Shown: positions 13,387 to 31,040, counted from the first letter of the stretch. The stretch: DNA of 64,000 nucleotides from Cylicocyclus nassatus (GCA_958299035.1 CATQJL010000001.1:3100001-3164000), one strand, 5' to 3'. Program-made: numbers and translations. Notes: generated by a model from the sequence alone, not told the origin.

Positions 13387-14719
13387 TATTTTATCTGGGT
13401 ATACAGAAGTCCTTTGACAACGCCTCATTTGAAAAAGCTCTGTCTTCCATCACTGAAATGCTCGACAGAAGTCAAGATTGTATAGTTTTAGGAGACTCTA
13501 ATTCAAACTACAATGCCTGGTCCACTGAAAAAATCACTGTTTTTCTTCCACCAAACTGCGGCGATTAGCGGAAACTTATGGTCTATATCAGCTCGTAAAT
13601 GCTCCCACTCACAACATGCATTTATTAGATTTGGTATTCATAAACAATCGTGATCTGATAGAAAATCTCCGAGTTCACTCCCCTTCCTCTACATCAGACC
13701 ACTCTTCCATCTCATTTCAGCTACGCAAACATCATGGCAGAAGCTCCTCTTAAAATTTCCTGCTCGATTTCCTTCATGCAGAAATGAAGAGATAATTGCT
13801 GATCTGCTTAGAGTAAACTGGCGCAATATCATTTAAAGAACACTCTCAGCAGACGAGTGTTATCTAGTCTTTGTTGAATACTGTCATGAATTAATAGATA
13901 AAATCGTACCCAAAATCAAAATTGATCGAGAACACACTCATGCATATCCAAAAGTTCAAAAATTGTAAGCTAAAGTCTCTAGACTATACCGAGCTAGACA
14001 TAAAATTGGATTACAAAAATACCGCGTTTTCCGCAAAGCTGAAACGTGATGGTCCTTTACAGGATTTCCGAAGAAGAAATGTTGCACGTAGTCGCATATC
14101 AAAACTTATTACCGCTTCTGCAATCAAAATCCAAAATCCAACGAACAATATCGGCACTATATATAATTTATTGGCACTATATATAACTCGATGTTTGTAA
14201 AACTGATAAAGACAAGGCTGAAGCATTTGCCGCCTTTTTCAAAACGTTTACAAAGAGCCTTTGAATTCTGCAGTTGAATGTTCACAATTCACAAACGCTA
14301 AAATCGATCTCTTAGACATCACTGGTGACACCGTATACCAAGCCTTGAAGAAATTGCCTCTCAGAAAATCTACGTCTCATGATGAACCTCCTTATGTTTT
14401 CCTGAGGACCTCTCTTGGAGTTCCTCCTGCCCTTACTCTTTTATTTCAGAGATTTCTGCTTCGCGGAAAAATTCCAGAATTATGGCGTACTGCAGTTGTG
14501 AAACCGAATTTCCGAAAAGGCAACATATTTCAACCAAAAAACTACAGACAATCTGCTTGACATCCTCAGTGAGCAAGGTTTTTGAGAGGATAATTTGCAA
14601 ACAAATCTAGAGTATCTTGAAAATAACCAGTTGATACATACAGTTCAACATGAATTTCTTTTGTGCTACTACACAAAAGCCTTTGACTCCGTCTCACTAA
14701 AATTACTTTTGCCAAATAA

Positions 14720-16117
14720 AGTGCGGTTCATAATTATGCGAACACATCAAATTTTGGAAGTTTTTGGACTTTTTGGAAGAAACTTAGAAAGCCATTGTTA
14801 CCACGCGAAAGAGCACAGCCGAAAACGGTGTATGATCCTTAAGAATGGAAATGGATGTCAATCTTAGGAGCGTTTCTGCGCCTTATGCGAATTTTTAGCG
14901 GTTCATAATTATACGAACACCTCAAACAAAAATCCATTTTTCATTCAAGATTGCAATCATTCGAGTCCAAATTTTTTGTAGAGTTACAGTAACAAAGTCT
15001 GAGATACCTGCTACACACTGAACCCAGTGCAGCTCAAAAGAGGATCGCTATTTTTTTCAGGTGGCTCTAAATCCTTTTGGAGTGATTGCGCTCCAAAAAC
15101 ATACGTTCTTCTGCGGTTTACGCACTCTAATTAGCTTGTATCAAGGCTGAGGTAAAATAAGCTCTTTCGATAGATATTTTGTTTGACGCTTGGAAAATCT
15201 ATGCGTATTCGTGCCGTTTTTCAACCAGGTTCCAACCTTGCCTTAAAATTAGCACGATTTCGAGCCTCAAAACTCAGCTTCCCTCTCGCGCCAACATTTG
15301 ATACGAAGCAGCTGCATTCTTTGCATGATGATGTATCCGTGCCAACGTTTTTGTGTTTTTTGTAGAACTGATCTTGAAGCTATGGAGCAACAAACCAAAT
15401 ACAGTTGTGATTGCAATAGTAAAAACAGTGGATTTAGTGAAATGACGTCTGCGTGGCCAAAACAAACGCTCAACGCCGCTGATTTTTTCTAGCAAAATAT
15501 GCAGTCTTGTGAACTTCTACATACTATTTGCTTACTTCATTGTAGGGCTTCCGAAGCTGAGTTTTGAGGTTCGAAATCGTGGTAACTCTAAAGTAAGGTT
15601 GGAACTTGGTTGAAAAACGGCACCAAAACGCATCGATTTTCCAAAAACAAAATGTCTATCGAAAGAGCTTATTTTACCTCATAGCCTTGACACAAGCTAA
15701 TTAGAGTGCGTAGACCACAGAAGAACGTATGTTTTCCTTTTGGAGCGCAATCACTCCAAAAGGATTTAGAGCCACCTGAAAAAAGTAGGGATCCTCTTTT
15801 GAGCTGCACTGGGTTCAGTGTGTAGCAGGTATGTCAGACTTTGTTACTGTAACTCTACAAAAAATTTGGACTCGAATGACTGCAATCTTCAATGAAAAAT
15901 GGACCTTTGTTTGAGGTGTTCGTTTAATTATGAACCGCTAAAAATTCGCATTAGGCGCAGAAAGGCTCCTAAGATTGACATCCATTTCCATTCTTATGGA
16001 TCATATACCGTTTTCGGCTGTGCTCTTTCGCATGGTACCAACGGCTTTTTGAGTTTCTTCCAAAAAGTCCAAAAATTCTAAAAATTTGGGGTGTTCGTAT
16101 AATTATGAACCGCACTT
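14720..16117. mobile_element. Fold-back element with AAGTGCGGTTCATAATTAT termini
   Basis: The inverted termini at 14720 and 16117 match over more than 30 bp and are flanked by TA (14718-14719, 16118-16119). Long inner arms pair, for example 'gtaacaaagtctgagatacctg' with its complement near 15830. Size 1398 bp. It is inserted in the RT domain of the LINE between LLLPNK and the segment leading to SGVPQ. No transposase was seen. Confidence 0.85.
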
Positions 16118-16556
16118 TATAAGCACATGGAATAGAAGTTGTCTCCTGGAATTTCTCAAAGCCTTCTGCTCCACCTACTCAGCAACTTTCAATCAATAAA
16201 TCTCTCTCCTCTACCTATCAAACAAGCAGCGGTGTTCCTCAAGAAACGCTGAGGTTATCAGAAGAAGTGACTCGAGATCTTTAATGAGATCACCTGAACT
16301 TTTTGATTTGTCAAGTAAAAATTGTAAAATCGGGGATGTTTGACTCCAACAAACATGATACATGTTTTTTCTACAGAGATATCAAGCTCCCATTTAACTG
16401 ACCAATCCTCCACCGCATCTAAAACTTTTTGCTTCAATTCAGGTGCATTATAGCAAAATAGTTTCGTGTCATCGGCATAGGTGGAGCAGAAGGTATTATT
16501 GGGTAGACATAGAGGTAAATCATTTATATGAAGTAGAAATAGAAGTGGTCCTAAGC

Positions 16557-16692
<136 letters not shown>

Positions 16693-17096
16693 GACAGAAG
16701 CTAAGCGCTTTATTATAAGTCATGATAATGGGAGCTATTGGGAAGCGAACATAATGTCCGCAATGCGAGCGTCATACAAGCTCCCACGGTGGAATTTCGA
16801 CGAATTTTGCGATCTTTACATTTTGAGCAAAATTCGTGAGGACTGTTTTCATAGGCTCGCGGCGAGACCGGAGCGTGTTTCATGCACATTGGATAGCACA
16901 GTTCCTAGTAACTTTGACTTACAAAAGCAAACAGGCAATTTTCTGAAAGACACGCGAGAAGGCAAACTTGCGCACTTTCGTGATGCAGTTACAGTCACCT
17001 CACCGTATCTCTTCAAGAAGACCCTGTAATCCTCGAAGACCAGATTTTCGTAAAGAGCGTGCTCGAAAACCTCTATAAAAGAAGTTTTCTCACAGT

Positions 17097-17674
17097 CTCA
17101 GATAACCGCCGGGGGCAGGCGGCCATGCGAATTTTGAGCAAGCGCGCACCGGAAAAATAGTTCGTTGATTTTTTGCGGCCCGCTTGCAGAAATTTGGAAG
17201 AAAGTTGGCAAAATTAAAGACGAATGCTTGAAGAACAATCGCGGTTTCTTTATGGATTAGCTGCGGCGCAGTGGCCGCATTCTCGCGGACTTTCCGCGAG
17301 AATATGCAAAAATTTCGGGGGCCGCACGTTCCTTTGTGGAGGACCGCGCAACCCCCAGGTACTTTCCGCTAAGAGAAAGTACCTCAAACTTGAGTAATTA
17401 AACCAACGGTGACACCTCTGCCACACAGAGTCTTACCTGCGCTCGACGTACGCCCGAAAGTACCTAAAAAGAGTCCGAGCGCTTGCTGAAAGTTTGGCCA
17501 GCGCTCGCTGGAAGATATTATTTAACGAGCGCTCGCAGAAAATTCTGCATTGCTGCCCGCTGGCAGAACGCGGAAGTACCGCCCGCTGAAGGTTTGGCCA
17601 CGCCCCTAAATTCTGCTGACCGCCTGCAGAAAAGCGCGAGTTTGCGGACCGCCTGCCCCCGGCGATTATCTGAG
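17097..17674. mobile_element. CTCAG-ended MITE, intact 578-bp copy
   Basis: Ends CTCAGATAACCGCC and GGCGATTATCTGAG. GT flanks on both sides (17095-17096 and 17675-17676). Comparison with the uninterrupted arm near 36130 supports a 2-bp target duplication. Highly similar to 11021-11598. Confidence 0.85.
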
Positions 17675-17987
17675 GTGTAGGAGCATCACATTTTGACCAC
17701 AATCCATCGGCGAGAAAACGAGAAAAAATGAAATAACCCGAACATGTCGGGAAACTTGCTCATATTGGTTATCCGACCTGCTGATTTCGAAACTCACATA
17801 TGCTTAGCAATAGAGCAGCTTCGTATTCTAGGGCTATGACGAGTAGAATCTGGGACGACAAGATTCCACAATTCATTAGCCGTTCTATTTCCTTTGGAAA
17901 GAAATCTGCGGCTACTATTCAGCACATCATAATCTACAGAGAAAACTATCGAAAGATCCTTGCTGGAATTTGCTCGGGACAATGCTC

Positions 17988-18403
17988 CTCAGACAGTCGA
18001 TGGCATAGCTCCGGAGCAGAAATGGCCGAGCCGCGGGGTTTCCCCAGCTGGGGATCGCCACTCGTGCTCCGGAGCCCTCCCATTTGTGCGCCGGGGCCCT
18101 CCCATTTGTGCTCCGGAGACCTCCCATTTGTGCTCCGGAGCCCTGCCATTTTTTGCTCCGGAGGTGTCCCAAATCTGGCGTACTCGCGGCGGGCAAATCT
18201 CTGCGCCGCGGCTCTCCCAAATCTGGCGTACCTCCGGACAGAGATTTGCGCGTCCCGGAGAAGGGTCCCATTCGCCTGCTTGTGACGTCACCGTGACCTA
18301 CAAGAAGGGACCGCCCCCCGCCCCGCTCTCATTGGTCAATTGGGTCCTCCGCTGCTCCGCCAGATTTCGACTCCCCGCCGCGACTACGGCACCGACTGCT
18401 GAG
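17988..18403. mobile_element. GC-rich relative of the CTCAG MITE with internal tandem repeats
   Basis: It begins CTCAGACAGTCG and ends CGACTGCTGAG. Flanks TC/TC (17986-17987, 18404-18405) collapse to the uninterrupted sequence 'aatgctcgctgc' at about 36455, proving insertion with a 2-bp duplication. The interior is much more GC-rich than the surroundings. It has about four copies of a unit near 22-25 bp with 'ctccggagccctcccatttgtg' spread over 18060-18160, then two copies of a block beginning CCCAAATCTGGCGTAC. The long ORFs here on both strands reflect base composition. Confidence 0.75.
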
Positions 18404-18973
18404 TCGCTGCTCACACCTTCGCGAAAAGGCGTCCGCAGAAAGATTCAAGAATACTGAAATCGAAATATCAAGGACAGGTGTAATAAAAAGATTCGCCCTG
18501 ATAAGCTGATTACGGCGCTATTTTCGGATTCAAAATATACTTATTCCGAAGGAATTTATGGCGAGTAGAATTTAAAAGCGTGTGATTTTTCCAGACTTTA
18601 CTAACGCTTCTATCTCCTTTGGAAATCCGAGCCTATTTTTAGCGCACAATAATCTACAAGAACAGTATTATCGAAGTACTTAGTTAAGTCTTCTATGCTG
18701 GATAGGCGCTGCTTCACATATTCGCGAAAGGGCCTCCGCAGAAGAATTTGACAAAACTGGAAACGGAATATCGAAGACATCGTACCCCCACTTCCAATAA
18801 ATCAAGGATTCTCCGCGCCGAGCTGAATCGAATGGTGGCTTTGGATTCAGAATTCGTCCACTCTGAAGCGAGATATGGCTACGTGACGGTGATGTCCATA
18901 CATGTAGGCGACATGTAGCATCTCAACATGTAGCGACATGTACGTACATTCGCGTCTATTCTTCAAAAAATGT

Positions 18974-19048
18974 GAGCGCTAGTGCAGTGGTATGAGGCGC
19001 CATTACGAATAGTCCGGACACAGATTCGATCGCGCCCCTGAGCCAATC
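18974..19048 (+). repeat. Possible tRNA-derived (SINE-like) box A/box B pair
   Basis: TAGTGCAGTGG resembles a polymerase III A box, and GATTCGATC about 45 bp later resembles a B box. A cloverleaf cannot be closed convincingly, so this is a weak call. Confidence 0.2.
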
Positions 19049-19049
19049 A

Positions 19050-19560
19050 AACCCTCTTTGTCTGGGTTAGTAATTTGGTAGCAGAGTGATCTCGGAGGAT
19101 AAAAGCATTTGGTATTAGGCTGACCTTCGCAAGTCATGTAAAAGGCTCGCAACTCAGTAGCATCTTCAACTATGTGCTAGAGTGCGTTTGGCGCATGCCA
19201 CGGAGAATATTGAAGACGTCGGATCTTTTATGTTTTATCCTTTTAAATATCTACACTTGCACGTAAAAACCGATGGTGTCACCTTCTTAAATGAATAGTA
19301 TCTCTACACTATTCGTAAGGCACTTACTTTGTAGCAAGTAAGAAGATGAATGAGCTCACTTGTTTATGGGTTACGTGACTCCAATGTATCGTTGGTCACT
19401 TTAGTGCTTTTTTAACTGTATAGATATTTATCTAAACAGCAGAAGTCACATCCGATAAATAGTCCAGTGATGTTACCTGATGTCATATGAGTGAAGAGCT
19501 TAGATTGGAACGTCATCCTGGTTTCGCTTTACTTTTTCTGCTATTTTGAAGCTTCACTCA
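19050..19560. other. Intergenic, nothing recognised
   Basis: No ORF, repeat or RNA that I can support. Confidence 0.4.
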
Positions 19561-19566
19561 AGCTGG

Positions 19567-19731
19567 TATATAAAGGGCAATGCAAGGGTTCACTCATCAG
19601 TACAAGCATTAATTTTCTGATTAGAACTCAGGCCTTGGTTCAGTTCTGAGAACTCTGCTCTGTCTCTTCTCCTTTTCTCCTTCGTTTTTCTCTTTTTCTT
19701 TTGTCTCAAAATGCCGCATTTTTATGGAATG
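19567..19731 (+). promoter_or_regulatory. Candidate TATA promoter and short first exon
   Basis: TATATAAAG lies at 19567-19575. 'TCACTCATCAGT' about 25 bp downstream is initiator-like, followed by a pyrimidine-rich leader. An ATG at 19711 opens MPHFYGM and runs straight into a GTAATA donor at 19732. A TTCACAG acceptor at 20130 would join in phase to a 15-codon exon ending in TGA at 20175 (peptide ..RKIRRAVEPLLEKF). The total would be 21 aa, too short to support a gene without transcript evidence. Confidence 0.25.
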
Positions 19732-20208
19732 GTAATATAATTCACTACATTAGTGACCGTCTTTATACGTAACAATTCACAACATAATGCACGGTTCTCC
19801 TCCACTAACAGATACGAAGATGTAAAGAAATATGAGTCAACTTACACTTCTATTTTTGCAAGTTCTCAATTTCACGTTTTTCAAAAAAAAAGAAGAATTG
19901 TGAGTTCATAATTTCATGTTTTTCAAGCCAAAAAACTCGCAAACATGACATTGATTAATTTGCTATGGGGAGTTACAAAAAACTAGTTGTACCTGCGTTA
20001 AGTACCTTTGAAGGACTATGTCAGGACTGTGCCCTATATGCCTTGGCTAAGAATTTAGCATCCAAATAATGTTCTCAGTTCAGGATAACACCTTTTGGAG
20101 TACTATAAACATGCTGATTTTCATTCACAGCGAAAAATCCGTCGGGCAGTAGAGCCATTACTAGAAAAATTCTGATTTTAATGTGCCTGGAACCGCAAAA
20201 AAACTATC

Positions 20209-20641
20209 TCTTCTTCAATTTTGCTTGTGCCAAACAGATTTGTTAAGGTGGGATCATTATTCGAATGGCCTAACGTTTCGGCGCGTTCACCGTTTTATAG
20301 ACCTAAAAACGACAAAAAGCACCATCCACGACACCAGACCACCAAATGTCTCTTCTAGCTTAGGTAGTTTCGACCTTTATCTAGTCCAATCCGTAAGAAT
20401 TCTCGAAGCCGAGATGAATTCACCGTCTACACCGCCGCAATATAAAGTGTCAGCGCCGGAAGGAAGTGGCAGCACGACCGGAAATACGTGACAAGCGGAC
20501 AATTGAGTTATACTCTGGAGGGCAGATAGAGGGTTTATCTACGAAAGACAGATAAAGTCTATTTACTATCTACAGCTCACATAGCGAATGGCAGGAAGTC
20601 AGTTCTAACAAACCTGTTCGGCATAAGCAAAATTGAAGAAT
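20209..20641. repeat. Inverted repeat, about 35-bp arms
   Basis: 20209-20245 and 20606-20641 pair (CTTCAATTTTGCTTGTGCC with its near-complement, four mismatches). The interior is not recognised. The 102-aa ORF at 20183-20491 overlaps it and is not supported. Confidence 0.55.
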
Positions 20642-20825
20642 ATGTACAATTCCCAGGTTTGAACAAATTGGAACATTCAAGTTACTATCTCTTCTGATGC
20701 CTAGACTGATTTTGGATACTTCGAGGGATGAACTGAAAGTAATGAAATTTCTCAGCGTCAAAACTCCGGGATGTTTAAAGTGAAAGCTTTTTAGTTCTTT
20801 CCGCTTCTATCTGTTTGCAAAAATA

Positions 20826-21845
20826 TTAGGTCGTTCCAAAAGTAATGTCGCTTTTTTCGAATGAACGCCACTACTCGTGGAATCAACATTCTCAAGAGAT
20901 CTTAGAAGCATTCGATGCAGCATCTCATCCTCTTTCTAATGGTTTTAATTTCACTGCATAATGTTAAATGAGTTCTCGAAAAATTACCAAAATCTGCGAC
21001 ACGTGCTTTTTGCCATGGTCAAGTTCGGCTATTTTTCTAAATTTTTGTACCTAATTTCAAAAGAAGAGCAAGCGACAGGTTGATAGAGCTAACTCTATAG
21101 GACATAGAGTAATTTTCTCATTTCCTTAGCTTGCTTCTTAAAGTTTCTGGAGTCAATTTTTCAGTTCCATCAAATTCCATATATGGTCAACTCAAACCTC
21201 ACAGAACAATGACCGGCAAGCAACTCGGGTGTCATTCGACGCAGCTTTTTCTCCTCTTTCTACCACTTGTTTTTGTTTCTGATTCATCACGTTTTCCGGG
21301 TAAAATTATTATAATTCAACTTTTCCAGGGCGCCCCAGGCTGTACCCGAAATTTCCGAAAGTTGCTAATCTGAAGCGATGAATGCTCATATGCTTTGTAA
21401 AATTAGTGTTAAACCATAATCCATCTTTGTAAGTTTCAGAATCCGAAAGTTTATTGGTGTTTGATGCATGCGTGTTTGAGACAAGCCTGCAAAAATTCGG
21501 TGACTTCATTGAAAAATCTCTACAAAACTTATGACGAGATCTGGAAAGCAGAAAAAAATGGTACTGTTTCCTATAGGGTTTGCTCTATCCATCCATTACT
21601 TGGACTCCTTTCGGGAATTATTACAAAAGGTTAGAAAAATTGTGAAACTTGACCTTCCCAAAAAGCATGGGTTGGAGATTTTAGTAATTTTTCAAACGCC
21701 CATTGAGTATTCTGCAGTGAAGTTATAGCCATTAGAAAGAGGATGAAATGATGCATCGAATGCTATCAAGATCTTATAGAAACCTTGCTTCCATGAAATG
21801 TAGCGTTCACTTGAAAGAAGCGACATTACTTTCGGAACGACCTAA
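20826..21845. mobile_element. Fold-back mariner-type element, family 1 (copy 2)
   Basis: Termini TTAGGTCGTTCCAAAAGTAA and complement are flanked by TA duplications (20824-20825, 21846-21847). Size 1020 bp. Arms of nearly half the element pair imperfectly, leaving a short centre. Same family as 43652-44673 (1022 bp). It has no transposase. Confidence 0.85.
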
Positions 21846-21849
21846 TAGA

Positions 21850-23020
21850 ATCTTCAAAGCGACTTCTTTTCTGACACATTCTTTTGCTATGTAATTTTCT
21901 CTGGTCAGTAAATCAATCCCTAAGCGAATTTTTTCCCTAATTGACTACCCGGTCACCTGCTGCGCACATTGAATACGAAACCACATGTAGCGATCAATCA
22001 CGCATGAGGTTCATTATACATTAGATGTCGATGGAAGTTTTTTTTATCAACACTGGAATGTCGAGGGAAGCACCGCCCCTCGCGGGAAGAGGAATTGTAG
22101 GAAGCACTGTGCGTTACGCTGCGTGCGCTAGTACTCTACCGTAATCGCACGCCTTTTGTATCTCGGGTCTCGGGTCCCATTAGAGAAGGGGGAGGGGGGA
22201 GAGCAGTAGTGGAACGTCATCCTCTCTTTTTTTTCGTGATTAGAGAAATGCTCGATTTCCAGAATTGTCTCTCAATTGCTTCCCGAATGAAGATCTCTTC
22301 TCTCTCTCATATCTACTGTCATTACGGTAATGGCCTTATCATGATTTCAAGAGCTTGAGATGCTGAGAACTCATGAAAATCTTATTTTTCTAAAGTCATC
22401 GAAACTGTGCTTATTTGAAGCCCCTAAACGCCACTTATTCCGCACTAGAAGTATCATTATTGTCTTGACGAAATGCTGTTGAAATTTTTTGAGAGATAGC
22501 TAGGAAAGCAACTTCCTTGTATGTATGTGTGTGCGATTTGATTAGACTACTCTGTTTCGTTGAAATCATTACGCGTGCGCAGTCCAGCCGGTTTTCCTAG
22601 CATTGCTAGATCGCGCTTTTTGTCAGCAAAGTCTGCTAAGAGCAGTAGTATTCTTTTATGAAAATCTTTCGAAGTTTTTAGGCATCTGTTCATTGACATA
22701 ATTTATGTTCTGTAAAGCGTGTGGAACTCATAAAGGTACTCTGAGTCAATTCTGTTCCTTTTCTTCCACTGAATGAGTATCTGAATTTTTCGGTTGTCTT
22801 TTACAGATGCAACTTTTGCTTCTCTTCTTTTTAGTTCTAACAATGACTAGTTACGTAAATTTCAAAGAAATTCAATTTCTAGTAGATAAATCTTACTCAC
22901 AGACCATTCTTTTACATGTAGCAGTGTGACGGAGATGAGTATTTTAAATGTTAAAGAATCTTTTATGCCTAATCAGACCCGAACCAAATCTCAATGAGTG
23001 AAATTAATACATATTATTCA
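21850..23020. other. Intergenic, upstream of the threonine dehydrogenase gene
   Basis: It contains a G-rich run near 22185-22200 and pyrimidine tracts but no gene I can support. It may hold the promoter of the downstream gene. Confidence 0.35.
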
Positions 23021-23028
23021 TTCCAGTA

Positions 23029-23119
23029 AAAATGGTCTGTACATTTATTTCCAATCTTCAGACTGCTGATTAACGATACACGGAGAAAAATTGAATAATA
23101 AATGTACAGACCATTTTTT
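23029..23119. repeat. Perfect 20-bp inverted repeat (hairpin)
   Basis: AAATGGTCTGTACATTTATT (from about 23030) and its exact complement (23097-23117) are separated by about 48 bp, located 240 bp before the TDH start codon. A shorter copy of 'cagaccatt' lies at 22901. It could be a small MITE or a structured leader. Confidence 0.75.
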
Positions 23120-23361
23120 TAAACACAGTAGTGGTACAACAAAGTAGCGAAAAACTCGCTTATTTCAAAATGAGCCTAAAACATATTTTGCGAGCTTGCT
23201 TTTGGCTTAACTTCACGACAATAAACTACATCTTTTCTTGCTTCTTCAGAAATGAAAAAAAGATTCCTTTACTGTTCCTTGTTTTCCTCATTTCGTGCAA
23301 CTCCCACTCAGATTACTTTTTCAGGTGACTACTCCGAATTTTCGGTTGTTCCTTCGTAGAA

Positions 23362-28824
<5,463 letters not shown>

Positions 28825-30050
28825 CTTGCCCGCTAGGCTTTCACTTATACCATAAAACCGGTTGCAATTGACTTTATGCCTTTATTTATGTGATTTTGTA
28901 TCGTGGACATAAACTTTAATGTTTCCCCATTTATTCAATTTCATTATCAAGCCCGAAAAAGCGTATGGCATTCATGAAGATGCAAAGCGTGAATATTGTA
29001 ACAATTGAAAAAAAAAACCGAGTGTAAATGATAAAAATGTTATTCCGGTCGATTTCTATAGTAACATGTACCAAAGACGAGGCACTTGGGAGGGCAACTT
29101 TTACGACTTGCAGGTACCCTTTTCCCAAACAACTTCGAGCGACTTGCTCTGAAAGAATAGAACCGTTTATAAGAAAATGAAAGAAACCCTCTTAAAAACA
29201 GTTTGAGTCATGTTCATCCCGATTTTTTTGTTCTATCGCACAACTGAAACAGCGATAGAATCTCGATGTGCTGAGTTGATGACTGATAGATACTCTGTCG
29301 TTGAAATATTCCTTCACAATTAATCAAGAAAAACAACATCGCAACAAATGCCAGATTGTATTCTACGATATAGAACACTGGACAAGACGAGTGATTTTGA
29401 AATACGTGAAAAAGTCATTTTTTCAATTTCGATTTTGGACCAGTTCTGCTCTACTTACAAGGTCGCTAAAAACATGAATGTTCTTGTGAAACTGGCTAAG
29501 GAGCTGATGAAGGTGAAATTGAAGTTATTTTCTATAGCGGCAAAATACGGTAACTATTTTTATGACGTGGAGTTCGCATTTTAGCCTATTTCATCTTGAC
29601 AAGTCCTGCAGTCCTCAAAGATGCTAGTTAAGATATTATTGTAACCAGCATTCTCAAAAATAGTGCTTTCTGGAATATTTATCAAAAGAAAGTCGTATCG
29701 GATTATGCAGACTAGAGCTCAGTCAATGGAGACACGGGTTGCTTAAAGATCTCCGTTCAGAATTAGAGATGGAAAGTAGAAGTTCACTTATCATAAACAC
29801 AACTGTTGGTGTCGGAATCTCGGTGTGCTGCCGTAAGGGTGGGTTTTTTTTAATAAAAAATGAGAGTAAATACATATAAAATTATATAAAGAATTTGGTA
29901 ACTGTCTTCGTAAAAGCATACAACATCTATCCAATCTACCGTCATTGGTGCAAGCTAGACAAATGTTGCAGACGCCTACCCCCCTTTTTCTAAAAATTAG
30001 GATTCTGCCGGATTATCAGAAAGGTACCAAGTAAAATGCTTTGGAAAGTT
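28825..30050. other. Intergenic between tdh and the half-Kunitz gene
   Basis: No gene or transposon recognised. ORFs at 28931-29128 and 29348-29584 have no family features. Confidence 0.4.
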
Positions 30051-30055
30051 TATGT

Positions 30056-30447
30056 TCAAGATCGATAAAGAAGAGGAGATTTGTTCTTGTATCCTTGGTC
30101 CTTGTTCTTGTAATAATGGTCCTTGTTGTTGTAATCTTTGTCCTTGTTGTTGTAATCTTTGTCCTTGTTCTTGTCTCCTTTGTCTATCGTTTCCTGTCCA
30201 AATGCATCAGTATGCTTCTTGCATGCCTTTTCGCATTCTTCTATAGTCTTGTACTGCTTGGAAAAGCTCTTGGGAACTAGCACGCATTCTCCATACTGTG
30301 AACAAAAAAATGATTTCCTAAAACAAAAGTTACCTCTCCGCGTCACCAATGTGACATGGTTATTTACCTTACTGCGTTTTTCCTTTCCAACAATGATTCA
30401 GCTGTGCCACACATACCAAGAAGAAGCAGAGGTAGTAGGAGGACCAT
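30056..30447 (-). CDS. Small secreted protein with half-Kunitz module and low-complexity charged tail
   Basis: Exon 1 is 30447-30373 and exon 2 is 30295-30056, joined in phase 0 by a GTAAGG donor and a TTCACAG acceptor. The N-terminus MVLLLPLLLLGMCGTAES is a clear signal peptide. Exon 2 gives YGECVLVPKSF...YKTIEECEKACKK, which matches the second half of a Kunitz/BPTI domain (YGGC, then C-x3-C). The first three Kunitz cysteines and the reactive loop are absent from this model, so a protease-inhibitor role is not supported unless an exon is missing. The tail is a repeat of units like NKDKDY rich in Lys, Asp, Asn and Tyr. A TTTTACTAG acceptor lies 8 nt before the ATG. An alternative donor at GAGAG-GTAACT was considered. 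Total about 104 aa. Confidence 0.6.
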
Positions 30448-30449
30448 CG

Positions 30450-31040
30450 TCGTTTCTAGTAAAACTTTTGTCTCTACAAGGCATTCAATGATATACGATT
30501 GAGCACTGATTATTTTTCAACGAAATTGAATAATGACGTCAGCGTTTGGTTCCCCTTCTACATGTTTCGGGAACGTTCAGTTCTTTCTGCTTGTTTCGTC
30601 TAAATCGCAATGAAGGTCAGAAACAAAAAAAGTTCTAAACTGCTTACTAGTGATATAATGCTCTTAAATCACAGAAAACAGTGCGTAAGCTTATAATTCT
30701 CTACATTACCAATCTGCAAGTGTAAGAACAAATTTATTGTTGTGCTGACTGGCTGCAGCAAGTGAATGTGGGCCATAGGCAAAGTTAACATAACAGCGTG
30801 TTGGGTCTACTAATAATATAAATAAAATTCACATGCAGAGAAGAAAAGAAAAAGAAGAGAAGGAGAAGAGGACTACAAAGAAATCATGGAACTTTTATTT
30901 TATAGGTTCCGCTGCTCATTCGCCTAAAGCTGTTCAAACATAAGGCAAGCCTTAGCCTTTTGCAAAAGTCGTAAACGACCGTTGCCGTGCATCTCGCACA
31001 CGTGTTCATTTTCTACATCAGTAACTGCTCATAACATCAT
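30450..31040. other. Intergenic, nothing recognised
   Basis: A purine-rich tract of AGAAGAGAAGG type at 30838-30875 is the only notable feature. Confidence 0.4.

Larger units (their letters stand above)
16743..18980 (-). mobile_element. Single arm of a large fold-back element, interrupted by two MITEs
   Basis: It matches the right arm at about 35760-37055 block by block: 'gcgaacataat', 'ggaatttcgacga', 'accttcgcgaaaag', 'atatcgaagacatcgtaccccc' and the end 'gcgtctattcttcaaaaaatgtgagcg'. It is interrupted at 17097-17674 and 17988-18403 by CTCAG-ended elements. The opposite arm is not seen here. Confidence 0.75.

Noticed and set aside
17800..18457. Overlapping ORFs of 100-165 aa on both strands
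   Set aside because: Four frames are open at once because the inserted segment is GC-rich and tandemly repeated; no conserved domain is visible.
30041..30280. Plus-strand ORF rich in Val-Leu
   Set aside because: It is the complement of the charged repeat tail of the half-Kunitz gene, whose strand has the signal peptide and splice sites.
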